Assembly: GCF_006442795.2 (NCBI RefSeq)
Contig: NZ_CP083956.1
Coordinates: 3,759,501-3,823,500, forward strand
Direction: 5' to 3'
DNA: 64,000 nt
Source: Mesorhizobium sp. B1-1-8
Lineage (GTDB): Bacteria > Pseudomonadota > Alphaproteobacteria > Rhizobiales > Rhizobiaceae
The notes under the pieces were generated by a model, which saw only the letters and a program-made list of their open reading frames with translations, was not told where the DNA came from and did not search any database. The position numbers and the translations under genes were made by a program. Below, piece by piece: positions 37,777-46,763 of the stretch. Position 1 is the first letter of the stretch. Each line of letters opens with the position of its first letter.

Positions 37777-38616
37777 ATGGCACTCTACCGGGCCAACCCG
37801 AAAGACGGCGTCGCCTGGATTACCGGCGGCAGCAGCGGCCTGGGCCGATCGTTAGCCAAGAACCTCGCAGCGCAGGGGTACGCTGTCGCGGTAACGGCGC
37901 TGCCGGACGATCCGGTCGATACGCTGCTGGTCGAGACGGCGCAGATGCCCGGGCATGTAAAATCCTTCCCGTGCGACGTCACCGACGAGCAAGGCATGGC
38001 GCAGACGGTCGCAGCGATCGAGAAGGAGATGGGGCCGATCGTGCTCGCCGTCTTCAATGCCGGAAACTACATCGCCACCCCCGGCGAAAACCTCGTCGTG
38101 CGCGATTTCCACCGCTCCTTCGCCGTCAACTATTTTGGCATCGTCAACGGCGTTGTGCCCGTCGTCGATTATATGCGGGTGCGCTCGCGCGGCCATGTCG
38201 TCCTGGTCGGTTCGGTCACCGCCTATTCGGGATGGCCGACCACCGCGGCCTATGGCGGCACCAAGGCGGCGATCAACATCCTGGCGGAATCGCTGAAATA
38301 CGACTTCGACAAAATGAACATCCGCGTCCAGGTGATAAACCCGGGCTTCGTCGACACCTCGCTGACGGAAAAGAACATGCTGCCGATGCCTGGCCTGATG
38401 CCCGTGCAGCGCGCCTCGCGCCGCATGGCGCGCGGCATCAGGAAGGGCGGCTTCGAGGTTACCTTTCCCTACCACATAAGCTGGCCGCTGAAGCTGCTTG
38501 GCCTGCTGCCGCGGCCGATCTGCCGCTGGGTGATCGGCCTGACGACCGGCTGGAAAGCCAGGCCGCTGAATTTTGACCGCAAGCTGCCGAGCAAGACATC
38601 GGACGAGGCGAGTTAA
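37777..38616 (+). CDS. Short-chain dehydrogenase/reductase
   Basis: The 279-residue protein has the classical SDR layout: cofactor motif TGGSSGLGRSLA near residue 13, FNAGNYIATPG for the NAG segment, and SVTAYSGWPTTAAYGGTKAAI with the catalytic serine and Y-G-G-T-K. The substrate is unknown; the C-terminal KLLGLLPRPICRWVIGL stretch is hydrophobic, which suggests a membrane-associated or lipid substrate. Divergent from cysK and 70 bp upstream of the alpha/beta hydrolase gene. Confidence 0.88.
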   Translation: MALYRANPKDGVAWITGGSSGLGRSLAKNLAAQGYAVAVTALPDDPVDTLLVETAQMPGHVKSFPCDVTDEQGMAQTVAAIEKEMGPIVLAVFNAGNYIATPGENLVVRDFHRSFAVNYFGIVNGVVPVVDYMRVRSRGHVVLVGSVTAYSGWPTTAAYGGTKAAINILAESLKYDFDKMNIRVQVINPGFVDTSLTEKNMLPMPGLMPVQRASRRMARGIRKGGFEVTFPYHISWPLKLLGLLPRPICRWVIGLTTGWKARPLNFDRKLPSKTSDEAS

Positions 38617-38686
38617 GCCGGCGAAGCGACGATTGCCTGCCGGCCGGTACGGCCGCAGGTTGAAAAATTATTGGTTGGAGTCTGCC

Positions 38687-39676
38687 ATGGGGCGACGGAT
38701 CGTGCTTGCTGTGCTTGGCCTTGCCGTCATCCTTGTCGTTGGCTTCTTTCTCGGTCCGCGCGTAGCGGCCGACACGACAATCCGTTTCGATCCTTCGGCG
38801 ATCGGCGACGATCCGCAGGCCTATCTGGCGCACGAAGAGGCCGCCGTGCCCAATATCCGCGACGGACTGGACAAGGAAATCATCTGGGCGAACCCGATGG
38901 TTCACGCCAAGACGAAGCTTTCGATCGTCTACATCCACGGCTTTTCGGCTTCCAAGGGCGAGGTTCGCCCGCTGCCGGACGATGTCGCCGATGCGCTTGA
39001 CGCCAATCTCTTCTACACGCGCCTGACCGGCCACGGGCAGGATGGCGCGGCGATGGCCAAGGGCAGTGTCAATGCCTGGATCAACGACTATGAGGAGGCG
39101 CTGGCGATCGGCCGGGCGATCGGCGACAAGGTGATCGTGATCTGCACCTCGAGCGGTGGCTCGCTGGCGGCATGGGCCGCAACCCAGCCGGGCACCTCCG
39201 ACGGCGTCGCCGCGATCGCGTTCATCTCGCCGAATTTCGGCGTCAAGGCGTCCGGCGCAGAGGTTCTGACCATGCCCTGGGGCAGGCAGATCGCCGAACT
39301 TGTCGGTGGCAAGGAGCGCAGCTTCACGCCGCGCAATGCACTGCATGCGAAGTTCTGGACCTATAAATACCCGATGGCCGCGACCCTGCCGATGGCCGCG
39401 CTCACAGACCTTGCCTACGGCGCGCCGGTCGAGAAGACGACCATCCCTGCTTTGTTCATCTTCTCGGATGCGGACAAGGTGGTGCGGCCCGACCGCACGC
39501 GCGAGATCGCCGGCCGCTGGGGCGGTCCGCACGAGCTGGTGCCGGTCGAGGATACCGGCGATCCGGACAACCACGTCATTGCCGGCGATGCGCTGTCGCC
39601 GTCGACCACGAGTTTTCTGGCCGAACGGATCGAGGTGTGGGTCAAGGCGCTGACGCAGCAGCAGGCAAATCCTTGA
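38687..39676 (+). CDS. Alpha/beta hydrolase with N-terminal membrane anchor
   Basis: The 329-residue protein starts with a membrane helix or signal segment (RRIVLAVLGLAVILVVGFFL) and has an alpha/beta-hydrolase core with YIHGFSASKGE (oxyanion region), a nucleophile elbow CTSSGGSLAAW near residue 152, FSDADKVVRPD for the acid, and DNHVIAG for the histidine. The elbow lacks the first glycine of G-x-S-x-G. ATG at 38687 follows TTGGAG; the longer frame is rejected. Its stop is only 6 bp from the end of the group II intron on the other strand. Confidence 0.85.
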   Translation: MGRRIVLAVLGLAVILVVGFFLGPRVAADTTIRFDPSAIGDDPQAYLAHEEAAVPNIRDGLDKEIIWANPMVHAKTKLSIVYIHGFSASKGEVRPLPDDVADALDANLFYTRLTGHGQDGAAMAKGSVNAWINDYEEALAIGRAIGDKVIVICTSSGGSLAAWAATQPGTSDGVAAIAFISPNFGVKASGAEVLTMPWGRQIAELVGGKERSFTPRNALHAKFWTYKYPMAATLPMAALTDLAYGAPVEKTTIPALFIFSDADKVVRPDRTREIAGRWGGPHELVPVEDTGDPDNHVIAGDALSPSTTSFLAERIEVWVKALTQQQANP

Positions 39677-39718
39677 ATCGGGATAGGGGGAAGCCTCGCG
39701 GCTCCTCCCCTCCCACAC

Positions 39719-39746
39719 CACCCTGCGTACGGGTCCGTACAGGGCG
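39719..39746 (-). other. Group II intron domain V
   Basis: The minus-strand sequence folds as a 6-bp proximal stem (CGCCCT with AGGGTG, containing the G-U pair next to the CGC triad), a 2-base GC bulge, and a distal stem (GTACG with CGTAC) closed by a 4-base loop. This is the canonical domain V shape; AGC in most classes is CGC here, as in class C. Confidence 0.85.
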
Positions 39747-39756
39747 GTTCGATTGG

Positions 39757-41142
39757 TTATGCGGTCTTGGCGGGTTCGATGGAAGCGAGGCCGATGCTTG
39801 CGAGGAAAGCATTTGGCAGGGCAATGGCGAGCGCGGGACTGTTGCTGATGCGCCAGGGACCGTGCGCACTGCCGGCGGTTTGTGCCGCCAGCTCGCGCCC
39901 GACACCCCGGCGCCGCAGCTCCGCGAAGCGGGTGCGCCCGCGCGTCCACTGTTTCCATGCGATGGATCGCAGCCTTCGCCTGATCCACCGGTCGAGGTCG
40001 CGCAGCACCGACGGGGTTTCGCAAAAGCCGAAGTAGCCGCGCCATCCTTTCAGATAGGTCGACAGCTCCTTGGCTATCAGCACGAGGCTTGCGCCCCGCG
40101 TCCGCATCGTCAGCACCCGCACGCGCTCCTTGAACCGGGCGACCGCCTCAGGCGCGATCCGACGCCTTGGCGTCTTCTCGTCCGTGAAGCTGAAGCCGAG
40201 GAACTTGCGCCGGTGCGACGGGGCGACCGCGCTCTTGTGCGTGTTGACCTTCAGCTTCAGACGCCTGTCGAGGAAGCGTTCGACGCTGGCCATCACCCGT
40301 TCACCCGCCCGCACACTGCGCACATAGATGTTGCAGTCGTCGGCGTAACGCACGAAGCAATGCTTGCGTCGCTCCAGTTCCTTGTCGAGTTCGTCCAGCA
40401 TCAGATTCGACAGCAGCGGCGAGAGCGGGCCGCCTTGCGGCGTTCCCTCATCGATTGGGCCGACCAGCCCGCCTTCGAGCACTCCCGAGGTCAGAAAGCC
40501 CCGGATCAGACGAAGGAGGCGCGGATCGGATACCCGCTTGGCCACCAGCCCCATCAGGATGTCGTGGTTGACCCGGTCGAAGAACTTCTCCAGGTCGATG
40601 TCCACCACGATGCGGTGGCCCGACGCGATGAACGCTTGCGCCGCGGCAACCGCCTGATGTGCCGAGCGTGCGGGTCGGAACCCGTAGCTCGACGCGCTGA
40701 ACCCGTCATCCCATGCGTCCTGCAGCTCCTGCATCACCGCCTGCTGGATAAAGCGGTCGAGCACTGTCGGGATGCCGAGCGGACGGGTGCCGCCGGACGC
40801 CTTCGGGATTTCGACGCGCCGCACCGGTTGCGGCTTGTAGGAGCCTTCGAGCAATTGGGCACGAAGTTCGGGCCAGTGGTCTTTCAGATGCAGCGCCAAG
40901 GCCTCGACACTCATGCCGTCGATCCCCGGCGCTCCCTTGTTGCGCCGGACCTGCGCCAGCGCCTTCCTCAGATTGTCGCGCTCGACAATCGCTTCCATGC
41001 ACGGTCCGGCCATCGCCGCCGGGCTTTCGGAGGCGGCGTTCGCCGCACGGGCTTCGGTCCCTGCCCCAGAGCGGTCGCGGGCTTCACCCGCTCCCATCTC
41101 GGAGAAGGCCAGCTCAAGCTGGGTTTTCCGCCGCATGGCCAA
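39757..41142 (-). CDS. ltrA: Group II intron reverse transcriptase/maturase (LtrA family)
   Basis: The 461-residue protein helps its intron splice and reverse-transcribes it at new sites. Reverse-transcriptase blocks are in order: GAPGIDGMSVEAL (RT0/1), IPKASGGTRPLGIPTVLDR (RT2), YGFRPARSAHQAV (RT3), VVDIDLEKFFD (RT4), GTPQGGPLSPLLSN, then YADD at about residue 265. A maturase X domain follows (LIAKELSTYLKGWRGYFG), and the C-terminus has the WRISNSPALAIALPNAF motif. No HNH endonuclease domain is present, as in class C. TTG at 41142 has a better spaced GGAG site than the ATG at 41136. The ORF is intact. Confidence 0.95.
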   Translation of the reverse strand: MAMRRKTQLELAFSEMGAGEARDRSGAGTEARAANAASESPAAMAGPCMEAIVERDNLRKALAQVRRNKGAPGIDGMSVEALALHLKDHWPELRAQLLEGSYKPQPVRRVEIPKASGGTRPLGIPTVLDRFIQQAVMQELQDAWDDGFSASSYGFRPARSAHQAVAAAQAFIASGHRIVVDIDLEKFFDRVNHDILMGLVAKRVSDPRLLRLIRGFLTSGVLEGGLVGPIDEGTPQGGPLSPLLSNLMLDELDKELERRKHCFVRYADDCNIYVRSVRAGERVMASVERFLDRRLKLKVNTHKSAVAPSHRRKFLGFSFTDEKTPRRRIAPEAVARFKERVRVLTMRTRGASLVLIAKELSTYLKGWRGYFGFCETPSVLRDLDRWIRRRLRSIAWKQWTRGRTRFAELRRRGVGRELAAQTAGSAHGPWRISNSPALAIALPNAFLASIGLASIEPAKTA

Positions 41143-41566
41143 TGCGAGAACTCCGTCCTACTCGTCCTTCCAACCGTTCGAGCCTTCGCCTCCGGGCAAG
41201 CCCGGCGGCTACTATGCCCTCTGCTGACTTCTGCGCCGCGATCGGCACGCCTCACGGCGGGCTCAGTCCGGAATTCCGGACACGGCGCAGATCTCCCGAG
41301 GTAAGATCGACCGCCTTCCCCGCACACCCGCCGGATTTACCACCCCGGCCCTTGATGACCATGGACTTCGCGGTCACGTGCCCGCTCGTCCGGCCGGGTA
41401 GGCCTCATATCCGGTTCTTGTCCATCGGGTCGCGGGTTTGCTCCACGCTTCCTTCAGACCCCGCCTCACGACGACGCCCTTGCGCTTCGCTAACCCTTCG
41501 CCGTCATCAGGCTGGGTAGAGGACTCACACCTCCAAGCTGTCGATCATGCTCGGCACACACGAAAA

Positions 41567-41592
41567 GCGGCCGGAGCCATCGCTCCGGCCGC
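41567..41592 (-). terminator. Rho-independent terminator of the helicase gene, target site of the intron
   Basis: A perfect 11-bp stem (GCGGCCGGAGC and GCTCCGGCCGC) with a 4-base loop, 50 bp after the helicase stop codon, is followed on the minus strand by TTTTCGT and then the intron 5' end. Without the intron it would serve the convergent hydrolase and helicase genes. Confidence 0.9.
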
Positions 41593-41641
41593 CTCCAATT
41601 ATCCTAGACGGCGTTGACCCAGAACGGGCCGGTCCGTCAGC

Positions 41642-43081
41642 TCAAGCCGCCCGGTTGGCCGGACGCTTGCCGCCGAAACGGCGCTTGTTGTTGCCCTTGA
41701 AGCGCTTGACACCGTCAGGCTTGCGCTCGCCCTGCGGCTTGCCGGCCTGGTCGCCGGAGGGCTTGCCGGAAAACGCCCTCTCGCCGCCGGCGCCGAAGCG
41801 CTGCTTGCCGGAACCTTTGCCGCCGCCGGGGCGCCGACCGTCACGGCGGGCGCCGTGATGCTCGCGATCATTGACCGACTCGAAATGGCGTTCGTTCTTC
41901 TCCGCTGGATTGCGCTGCGGGTCGGGGCTGCCGAGGTGGTCGGCAACGACGGGCAGCTTGGTGCGGATGATCCGCTCAACCTGGCGCAGCTTGGCGTTCT
42001 CGGAAGGATCGCAAAGCGTGATGGCGATGCCGTCCATGCCGTTGCGGCCGGTGCGGCCAATACGGTGGACGTAGCTTTCGGCTTCGTCCGGCAGGTCAAA
42101 ATTCACGACATGGCTGATGCCGGGCACGTCGATGCCGCGCGCCGCGATGTCGGTGGCGACCAGGATGCGCACCGATCCTTCACGGAAATCGTTGAGCGCC
42201 TTCTGGCGGGCATTCTGCGATTTGTTGCCGTGGATCACGGCGGCCTTGAAGCCGTCGCGCTCGAGGTCCTTGGTCACCCGGTCGGCACCGTGCTTGGTGC
42301 GCGAAAAAATGATGACGGACTTCATCGCCTCGTCGGCAAGCATTTTGGATAGCACCTGGCGCTTCTGCTTGGTGCGGGCGAGCACCAGGCTCTGCACGAT
42401 CTCGGCCGCCGCAGTGCTCTGCGGCGCCACTTCGACGCGGATCGGATTCTTCAAAAGGCCCTTCGCCAGTTCGGCGATTTCATTCGGCATCGTGGCCGAA
42501 AATAGCACCGTCTGGCGGTCGGGCGCCGTCGCCTTGGCGATGCGCTTGACGTCGTTGATGAAGCCCATGTCGAGCATGCGGTCGCCTTCATCCAGCACCA
42601 GCCATTTGGTGTCGGCGAGGATGAGATCGCCCTCGCGCACCAGGTCGGTCAGCCGGCCGGGCGTGGCGATCAGGATGTCGACGCCGGGCGCAACCTTCTT
42701 CACCTGGCTGAAGCGCGAGACGCCGCCAAGCACCAGCGCGGTCGAGACATGCGCCCCCTTGGCCAGGATCTTGATGGTGTCCTCGATCTGCACGGCGAGT
42801 TCGCGCGTCGGCGCCAGGATCAGCGCACGCGCCGTCTTGGGCCGGCGCTTGGTGCCAAGCCCGATGATCTTGGAGAGGATCGGCAGCGCGAAGGCCGCCG
42901 TCTTGCCCGAGCCGGTCTGGGCGATGCCGAAAATGTCACGGCCTTCCATCTGCGGCGGGATCGCCTGCATCTGGATCGGCTTCGGATTGGTGAGGCCGGC
43001 GGCATGAGTCGCCTTCAGCAGCGCACCGGTGATTCCAAGTGCTGCGAAACCGTTCAGTTCCGCTATGTTTTCGTTGGTCAA
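41642..43081 (-). CDS. DEAD-box RNA helicase (RhlE-like)
   Basis: This ATP-dependent RNA helicase (479 residues) is probably involved in ribosome assembly or RNA decay at low temperature. The core motifs are present: Q-motif (GLTNPKPIQMQAIP), motif I AQTGSGKTAAF, motif II DEGD (variant of DEAD, in WLVLDEGDRMLD), motif III FSATMP, and motif VI YVHRIGRTGRNG. A basic, glycine-rich C-terminal tail (residues about 385-479; GKGSGKQRFG, KGNNKRRFGGKRP) fits RNA binding. The DEGD variant replaces the usual DEAD alanine with glycine. Downstream lies the terminator targeted by the intron. Confidence 0.93.
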   Translation of the reverse strand: MTNENIAELNGFAALGITGALLKATHAAGLTNPKPIQMQAIPPQMEGRDIFGIAQTGSGKTAAFALPILSKIIGLGTKRRPKTARALILAPTRELAVQIEDTIKILAKGAHVSTALVLGGVSRFSQVKKVAPGVDILIATPGRLTDLVREGDLILADTKWLVLDEGDRMLDMGFINDVKRIAKATAPDRQTVLFSATMPNEIAELAKGLLKNPIRVEVAPQSTAAAEIVQSLVLARTKQKRQVLSKMLADEAMKSVIIFSRTKHGADRVTKDLERDGFKAAVIHGNKSQNARQKALNDFREGSVRILVATDIAARGIDVPGISHVVNFDLPDEAESYVHRIGRTGRNGMDGIAITLCDPSENAKLRQVERIIRTKLPVVADHLGSPDPQRNPAEKNERHFESVNDREHHGARRDGRRPGGGKGSGKQRFGAGGERAFSGKPSGDQAGKPQGERKPDGVKRFKGNNKRRFGGKRPANRAA

Positions 43082-43438
43082 AATAATCTTCTTTCACGCG
43101 GCTTGCGGCCGCAAACATCGATGGCGGCAGGGCGCAACCTGCCGTCGAATACATTGTCAGGAAACGACAAGGCGGCGGACAGGTTCGTCCGCGCGGCTGC
43201 GCTGTCGTGCCCGCAGGCTTCATGCCACGGGGCTTTTTCGCCAGCTTGCCGATCGAGCTTAAGCCGATTTGTGGGACAAGAGGGAAAACAGACGCAACCA
43301 GTCTCATTCGTCGAGAAGACCGGATATCCCGGCCCAAGCGCCTATGTTGCTGCATATGGCGGAGTTTGGCATGAAATGCAAGGGCTCCATGTTGCGATGC
43401 AGCAAAAACCGGACAAACGAGCAGCCGTGAATATCCGC
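43082..43438. other. Intergenic region upstream of the helicase gene
   Basis: This 357-bp stretch contains no credible ORF. Features are a palindrome TTGCGGCCGCAA at 43102-43113 and a TTGTC/GACAA hairpin near 43155-43175, both in what would be the helicase leader. A long leader would fit a cold-regulated helicase, but no promoter was recognised. The other end is the 3' side of the toxin gene on the same strand. Confidence 0.4.
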
Positions 43439-43726
43439 TCAAACTTCATCCGGCCATTTCCTTGCACCGTGCTGGACGAACAGAATTTCTATTTGAGTGT
43501 CCCTCACCCGATACGCGACAATGTAAGGTGTGCCGGGAATCACCAGTTCGCGCGTGCCTTCGATCTCACCGACGCGTCCGATAAATGGATTGGCGGATAA
43601 CAACCGCGCAGTCTTTGAATGGATTTCGTTGACAACCCGGGCCGCGGCCCGCGGATTATGCTGGCCGATGTAATCGCCGATTGAGGCAAGCTCGATCAGA
43701 TAGTGTCTGGTCCAGACAATTCGCAC
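43439..43726 (-). CDS. RelE/ParE-family toxin
   Basis: The 95-residue product has the RelE/ParE fold pattern: [61 protein letters not shown] and a final [13 protein letters not shown]. The short central region and the arginine-rich end fit ParE or RelE; RNase versus gyrase activity cannot be decided. It starts at GTG (43724-43726), 6 bp after the antitoxin stop, within a coupled operon. Confidence 0.9.
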   Translation of the reverse strand: MRIVWTRHYLIELASIGDYIGQHNPRAAARVVNEIHSKTARLLSANPFIGRVGEIEGTRELVIPGTPYIVAYRVRDTQIEILFVQHGARKWPDEV

Positions 43727-43732
43727 AAAGCC

Positions 43733-43969
43733 TCATACCTGACTGTATTTATTGAGGACGGCCGCTATCTCTTCTTCGTTTGCAAAGTCGCCACGGTCGG
43801 CGGCTTCGGTACCCGCTTGAACGCCGGAGATCCACTTTTCCTGCCACGCCAGGGAACGGCCATGGGACAGGGCGTCCTCGATGATCTGATCGCGAGTGAG
43901 CGTCGAGCGCGAGGTCAACATTTCGATCCTGCGGTTCAGATCCTCGGATATTTCGACGTTGTTCTTCAT
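43733..43969 (-). CDS. Ribbon-helix-helix antitoxin of the RelE/ParE-type pair
   Basis: The 78-residue product from ATG 43967-43969 has a CopG/ParD-like N-terminus ([18 protein letters not shown]) with a strand that would form the ribbon and two helices, and an acidic C-terminal tail that would wrap the toxin ([15 protein letters not shown]). Antitoxin precedes toxin by 6 bp, the usual order. The promoter presumably lies in the 63 bp before pccB and is autoregulated by analogy. Confidence 0.87.
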   Translation of the reverse strand: MKNNVEISEDLNRRIEMLTSRSTLTRDQIIEDALSHGRSLAWQEKWISGVQAGTEAADRGDFANEEEIAAVLNKYSQV

Positions 43970-44032
43970 AGGTTTATTCTGCCATATCTGGCGAACGCCT
44001 GCCAAGAAGTTATCGCGCATGGGAGACCGGCG

Positions 44033-45565
44033 ATGAAGGACGTGCTGAAGGAACTCGAGCGCCGCCGCGAGATCGCCCGCATGGGCGGCGGCAAGGACCG
44101 CATCGACGCGCAGCACAGGAAAGGCAAGCTGACCGCCCGCGAGCGCATCGAGGTCTTTCTCGACGAAGGCTCGTTCGAGGAGTTCGACATGTATGTCGAG
44201 CACCGCTCGACCGATTTCGGCATGGAGAAGACCAAGATCGCCGGCGACGGCGTCGTCACCGGCTGGGGTACCGTCAACGGCCGCCCGGTTTACCTCTTCG
44301 CCAAGGATTTCACCGTGTTCGGCGGTTCGCTGTCGGAAGCGCATGCCGAGAAAGTCGTAAAGGTTCAGGAGATGGCGTTGCGCAACCGCGCGCCGATCAT
44401 CGGCCTCTACGATGCCGGCGGCGCCCGCATCCAGGAAGGCGTGGCGGCGCTCGGCGGCTATGCCGAAATCTTTCAGCGCAACGTGCTTGCCTCGGGCGTC
44501 ATCCCGCAGATCTCGCTGATCATGGGCCCTTGCGCCGGCGGCGACGTCTATTCGCCGGCGATGACCGATTTCATCTTCATGGTGCGCGACACCTCCTACA
44601 TGTTCGTCACCGGGCCGGACGTGGTGAAGACAGTGACCAACGAGACGGTGACCGCGGAAAGCCTCGGCGGCGCCTCGGTGCACACGACAAAATCCTCGAT
44701 CGCCGACGGCGCCTATGACAACGACGTCGAGGCGCTGCTACAGATGCGCCGGCTGGTCGACCTGCTGCCCGCCTCCAACACCGCCGAGATCCCGGAGATC
44801 GAGTGCTACCAGTCGGTGACGGATCATGACCTCTCGCTCGACCGGCTAATCCCGGACAACGCCAATAAGCCCTACGATATCAAGGAGCTGATCCTGAAAG
44901 TTGCAGATGAAGGCGACTTCTTCGAGATCCAGCAGAGCTTTGCCAAAAACATCGTCACCGGCTTCGGCCGCGTCGAGGGCCGCACCGTCGGCTTCGTCGC
45001 CAACCAGCCGATGGTGCTGGCCGGCGTGCTCGATTCCGACGCCAGCCGCAAGGCGGCGCGCTTCGTGCGTTTTTGCGATTGCTTTTCGATTCCCATCGTC
45101 ACCTTCGTCGACGTCCCGGGCTTCCTGCCCGGCACCGCGCAGGAATATGGCGGGCTGATCAAGCACGGCGCCAAGCTGTTGTTCGCCTATGCCGAAGCGA
45201 CCGTGCCGAAGATCACCGTGATCACCAGAAAAGCCTATGGCGGCGCCTATGACGTGATGGCGTCAAAGCACCTGCGCGGCGACATGAACTATGCCTGGCC
45301 GACGGCGCAGATCGCGGTGATGGGGGCGAGAGGTGCGGTCGAGATCATCTATCGCAAGGACATCGGCGATCCGGAAAAGATCGCGGCCCATACAAAGGCT
45401 TACGAGGACCGCTTCCTGTCGCCCTTCGTCGCAGCCGAGCGCGGCTATGTCGACGAGGTGATCATGCCGCACTCGACGCGGCGCCGCGTCGCGCGGGCGC
45501 TGCGCATGCTGCGCAACAAGGACATGCAGAATCCCTGGAAGAAACACGACAACATCCCGTTATGA
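44033..45565 (+). CDS. pccB: Propionyl-CoA carboxylase beta subunit
   Basis: PccB carries out carboxyl transfer from biotin to propionyl-CoA, yielding methylmalonyl-CoA. The 510-residue protein has crotonase-fold N and C halves: [16 protein letters not shown], the acyl-CoA site [27 protein letters not shown], then in the C half [20 protein letters not shown] and [18 protein letters not shown]. Length fits PccB. The aspartate at the family's substrate-specificity position was not verified, so methylcrotonyl-type activity cannot be fully excluded. ATG 44033 follows GGGAG. It is divergent from the toxin-antitoxin pair; pccA is outside this window. Confidence 0.95.
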   Translation: MKDVLKELERRREIARMGGGKDRIDAQHRKGKLTARERIEVFLDEGSFEEFDMYVEHRSTDFGMEKTKIAGDGVVTGWGTVNGRPVYLFAKDFTVFGGSLSEAHAEKVVKVQEMALRNRAPIIGLYDAGGARIQEGVAALGGYAEIFQRNVLASGVIPQISLIMGPCAGGDVYSPAMTDFIFMVRDTSYMFVTGPDVVKTVTNETVTAESLGGASVHTTKSSIADGAYDNDVEALLQMRRLVDLLPASNTAEIPEIECYQSVTDHDLSLDRLIPDNANKPYDIKELILKVADEGDFFEIQQSFAKNIVTGFGRVEGRTVGFVANQPMVLAGVLDSDASRKAARFVRFCDCFSIPIVTFVDVPGFLPGTAQEYGGLIKHGAKLLFAYAEATVPKITVITRKAYGGAYDVMASKHLRGDMNYAWPTAQIAVMGARGAVEIIYRKDIGDPEKIAAHTKAYEDRFLSPFVAAERGYVDEVIMPHSTRRRVARALRMLRNKDMQNPWKKHDNIPL

Positions 45566-45672
45566 GGCGGGGCCACGACACCCGCATCCTTGATGGCAAC
45601 GCGCTTCCGTGACAAATCACCGGCGCGCCCGCCGTCTGTGGCGGCTGTTCCGGATAGAAAAGGTTTCTCCCG

Positions 45673-46698
45673 TTGCGTCCCATACTCGTCATCTGCCTGC
45701 CGGCGATCGGCGACTTCATCCGCTGCCATTCGGCCATCCAGATCATCGCCAAGACGTTTCCCGGACACCCGATCGACGTCATCACCTCGCCGCTTGCGGC
45801 ACCTTTGGCGCGGCTGATGCCGCATGTCCGGAAAGCCTGGACGCTGGACAAGCGGCATCGGAAACCCGGTATTGGCGAGCGCAGGCGATTGGCGGGCCGG
45901 CTTCGCGAAGAAAACTATCAGGCGGCCTATCTGCTCTCAAGCAGCACCAAGGCCGCCCTGGTGCCGTGGCTGGCCGGCATACCCGAGCGCATCGGCTATC
46001 CGCGCGAGCTCCAGTTCGGCATCGTCAACCGGCTGCCGGCCGGCTGGCTGAAAAGCCTGGTTGCCTTCGGCCCGCGCAAGACAAGATTGTTCGAGCAGGT
46101 CTGCGCGATTGCCATGCTGGGTGCCAGGCCCGCGGCTGATACGCGATTGCCAGCGCCGCAAATGGCAGTTTCGCCTGAGGAACTCTCGGCATGGCGCATC
46201 CGGCACGGGATCGACGCGGCAAGGCCGGCGCTGGCTCTTTACACGTCAGAATTCACCAACTTCCGCTCATGGCCGGCGGAACGTTTCATCTCCGTCGCCA
46301 GGGATCATGCCAGGCGCGGCTGGTCGGTATGGCTAGTCGGTGGTCCGCGCGAACGCGCGGCCGCGGCCCAGATCCGGGCAGAACTTCCGGAGGCGGTGGA
46401 TTTCACATCGACCCCCGACATCACCGATGCCATGTGCCAGATCGCCGCCTCGACCGTGTTCCTGGGCGTCGACGGCGGCATCTGCCATGCCGCCGCGGCT
46501 TTGGGAGGGCCCTGCGTGCTCATCTTCGGATCGAGCCGCTCCTATGAAACGGGACCCGTGAACGACCATGTCCGGTTTCTCGAGCCGCCGATTTCAACGC
46601 CGAGCTGGGTTCGCGATACGCGCGGTGTCAGCGAGGAAAGAGTGCTCGCAGCGCTGGCTGACGCCGTGGCAGGGTTGCATCGTCCCCAAGGCGCCTGA
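45673..46698 (+). CDS. Glycosyltransferase family 9 (heptosyltransferase-like)
   Basis: The 341-residue protein has the GT9 fold: ILVICLPAIGDFIRCHSAIQ (N-terminal glycine loop), SSSTKAALVPWLAGIPERIGY, and a C-terminal donor-binding half with TSEFTNFRSWPAERF, VWLVGGPRER and the GVDGGICHAAAALGGPCVLIFG motif. GT9 enzymes add heptose or related sugars to lipopolysaccharide core. Which sugar is transferred here is unknown. TTG at 45673 is the start implied by the fold; an in-frame ATG is absent near it. It lies 107 bp downstream of pccB. Confidence 0.85.
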   Translation: MRPILVICLPAIGDFIRCHSAIQIIAKTFPGHPIDVITSPLAAPLARLMPHVRKAWTLDKRHRKPGIGERRRLAGRLREENYQAAYLLSSSTKAALVPWLAGIPERIGYPRELQFGIVNRLPAGWLKSLVAFGPRKTRLFEQVCAIAMLGARPAADTRLPAPQMAVSPEELSAWRIRHGIDAARPALALYTSEFTNFRSWPAERFISVARDHARRGWSVWLVGGPRERAAAAQIRAELPEAVDFTSTPDITDAMCQIAASTVFLGVDGGICHAAAALGGPCVLIFGSSRSYETGPVNDHVRFLEPPISTPSWVRDTRGVSEERVLAALADAVAGLHRPQGA

Positions 46699-46763
46699 AT
46701 TCGCCGCCAACGCCTACTCTTCCAGGGCAGCGCCGCGGGCGATCGCAAAGAGAACCGCGTGCT

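Larger units (their letters stand above)
39683..41559 (-). mobile_element. Group II intron (class C type) with maturase ORF
   Basis: A complete bacterial group II intron is predicted. The 5' end on the minus strand reads GTGTGCCGAGCATG, matching the GUGYG consensus, and lies 7 bases after a perfect 11-bp terminator hairpin (41567-41592). A domain V is recognisable at 39719-39746, the maturase ORF sits in domain IV, and the 3' end CCCCCTAT ends in the expected AY dinucleotide at 39683. Insertion just past a Rho-independent terminator and a CGC catalytic triad are hallmarks of class C introns. The 5' boundary could be 2 bp further out (41561) because of a GTGTGTG run. Size about 1.88 kb. Confidence 0.88.

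Noticed and set aside
43733..44683. 316-codon frame including the antitoxin
   Set aside because: Most of it is antisense to pccB; only the last 78 codons, from ATG 43969, form the ribbon-helix-helix antitoxin.
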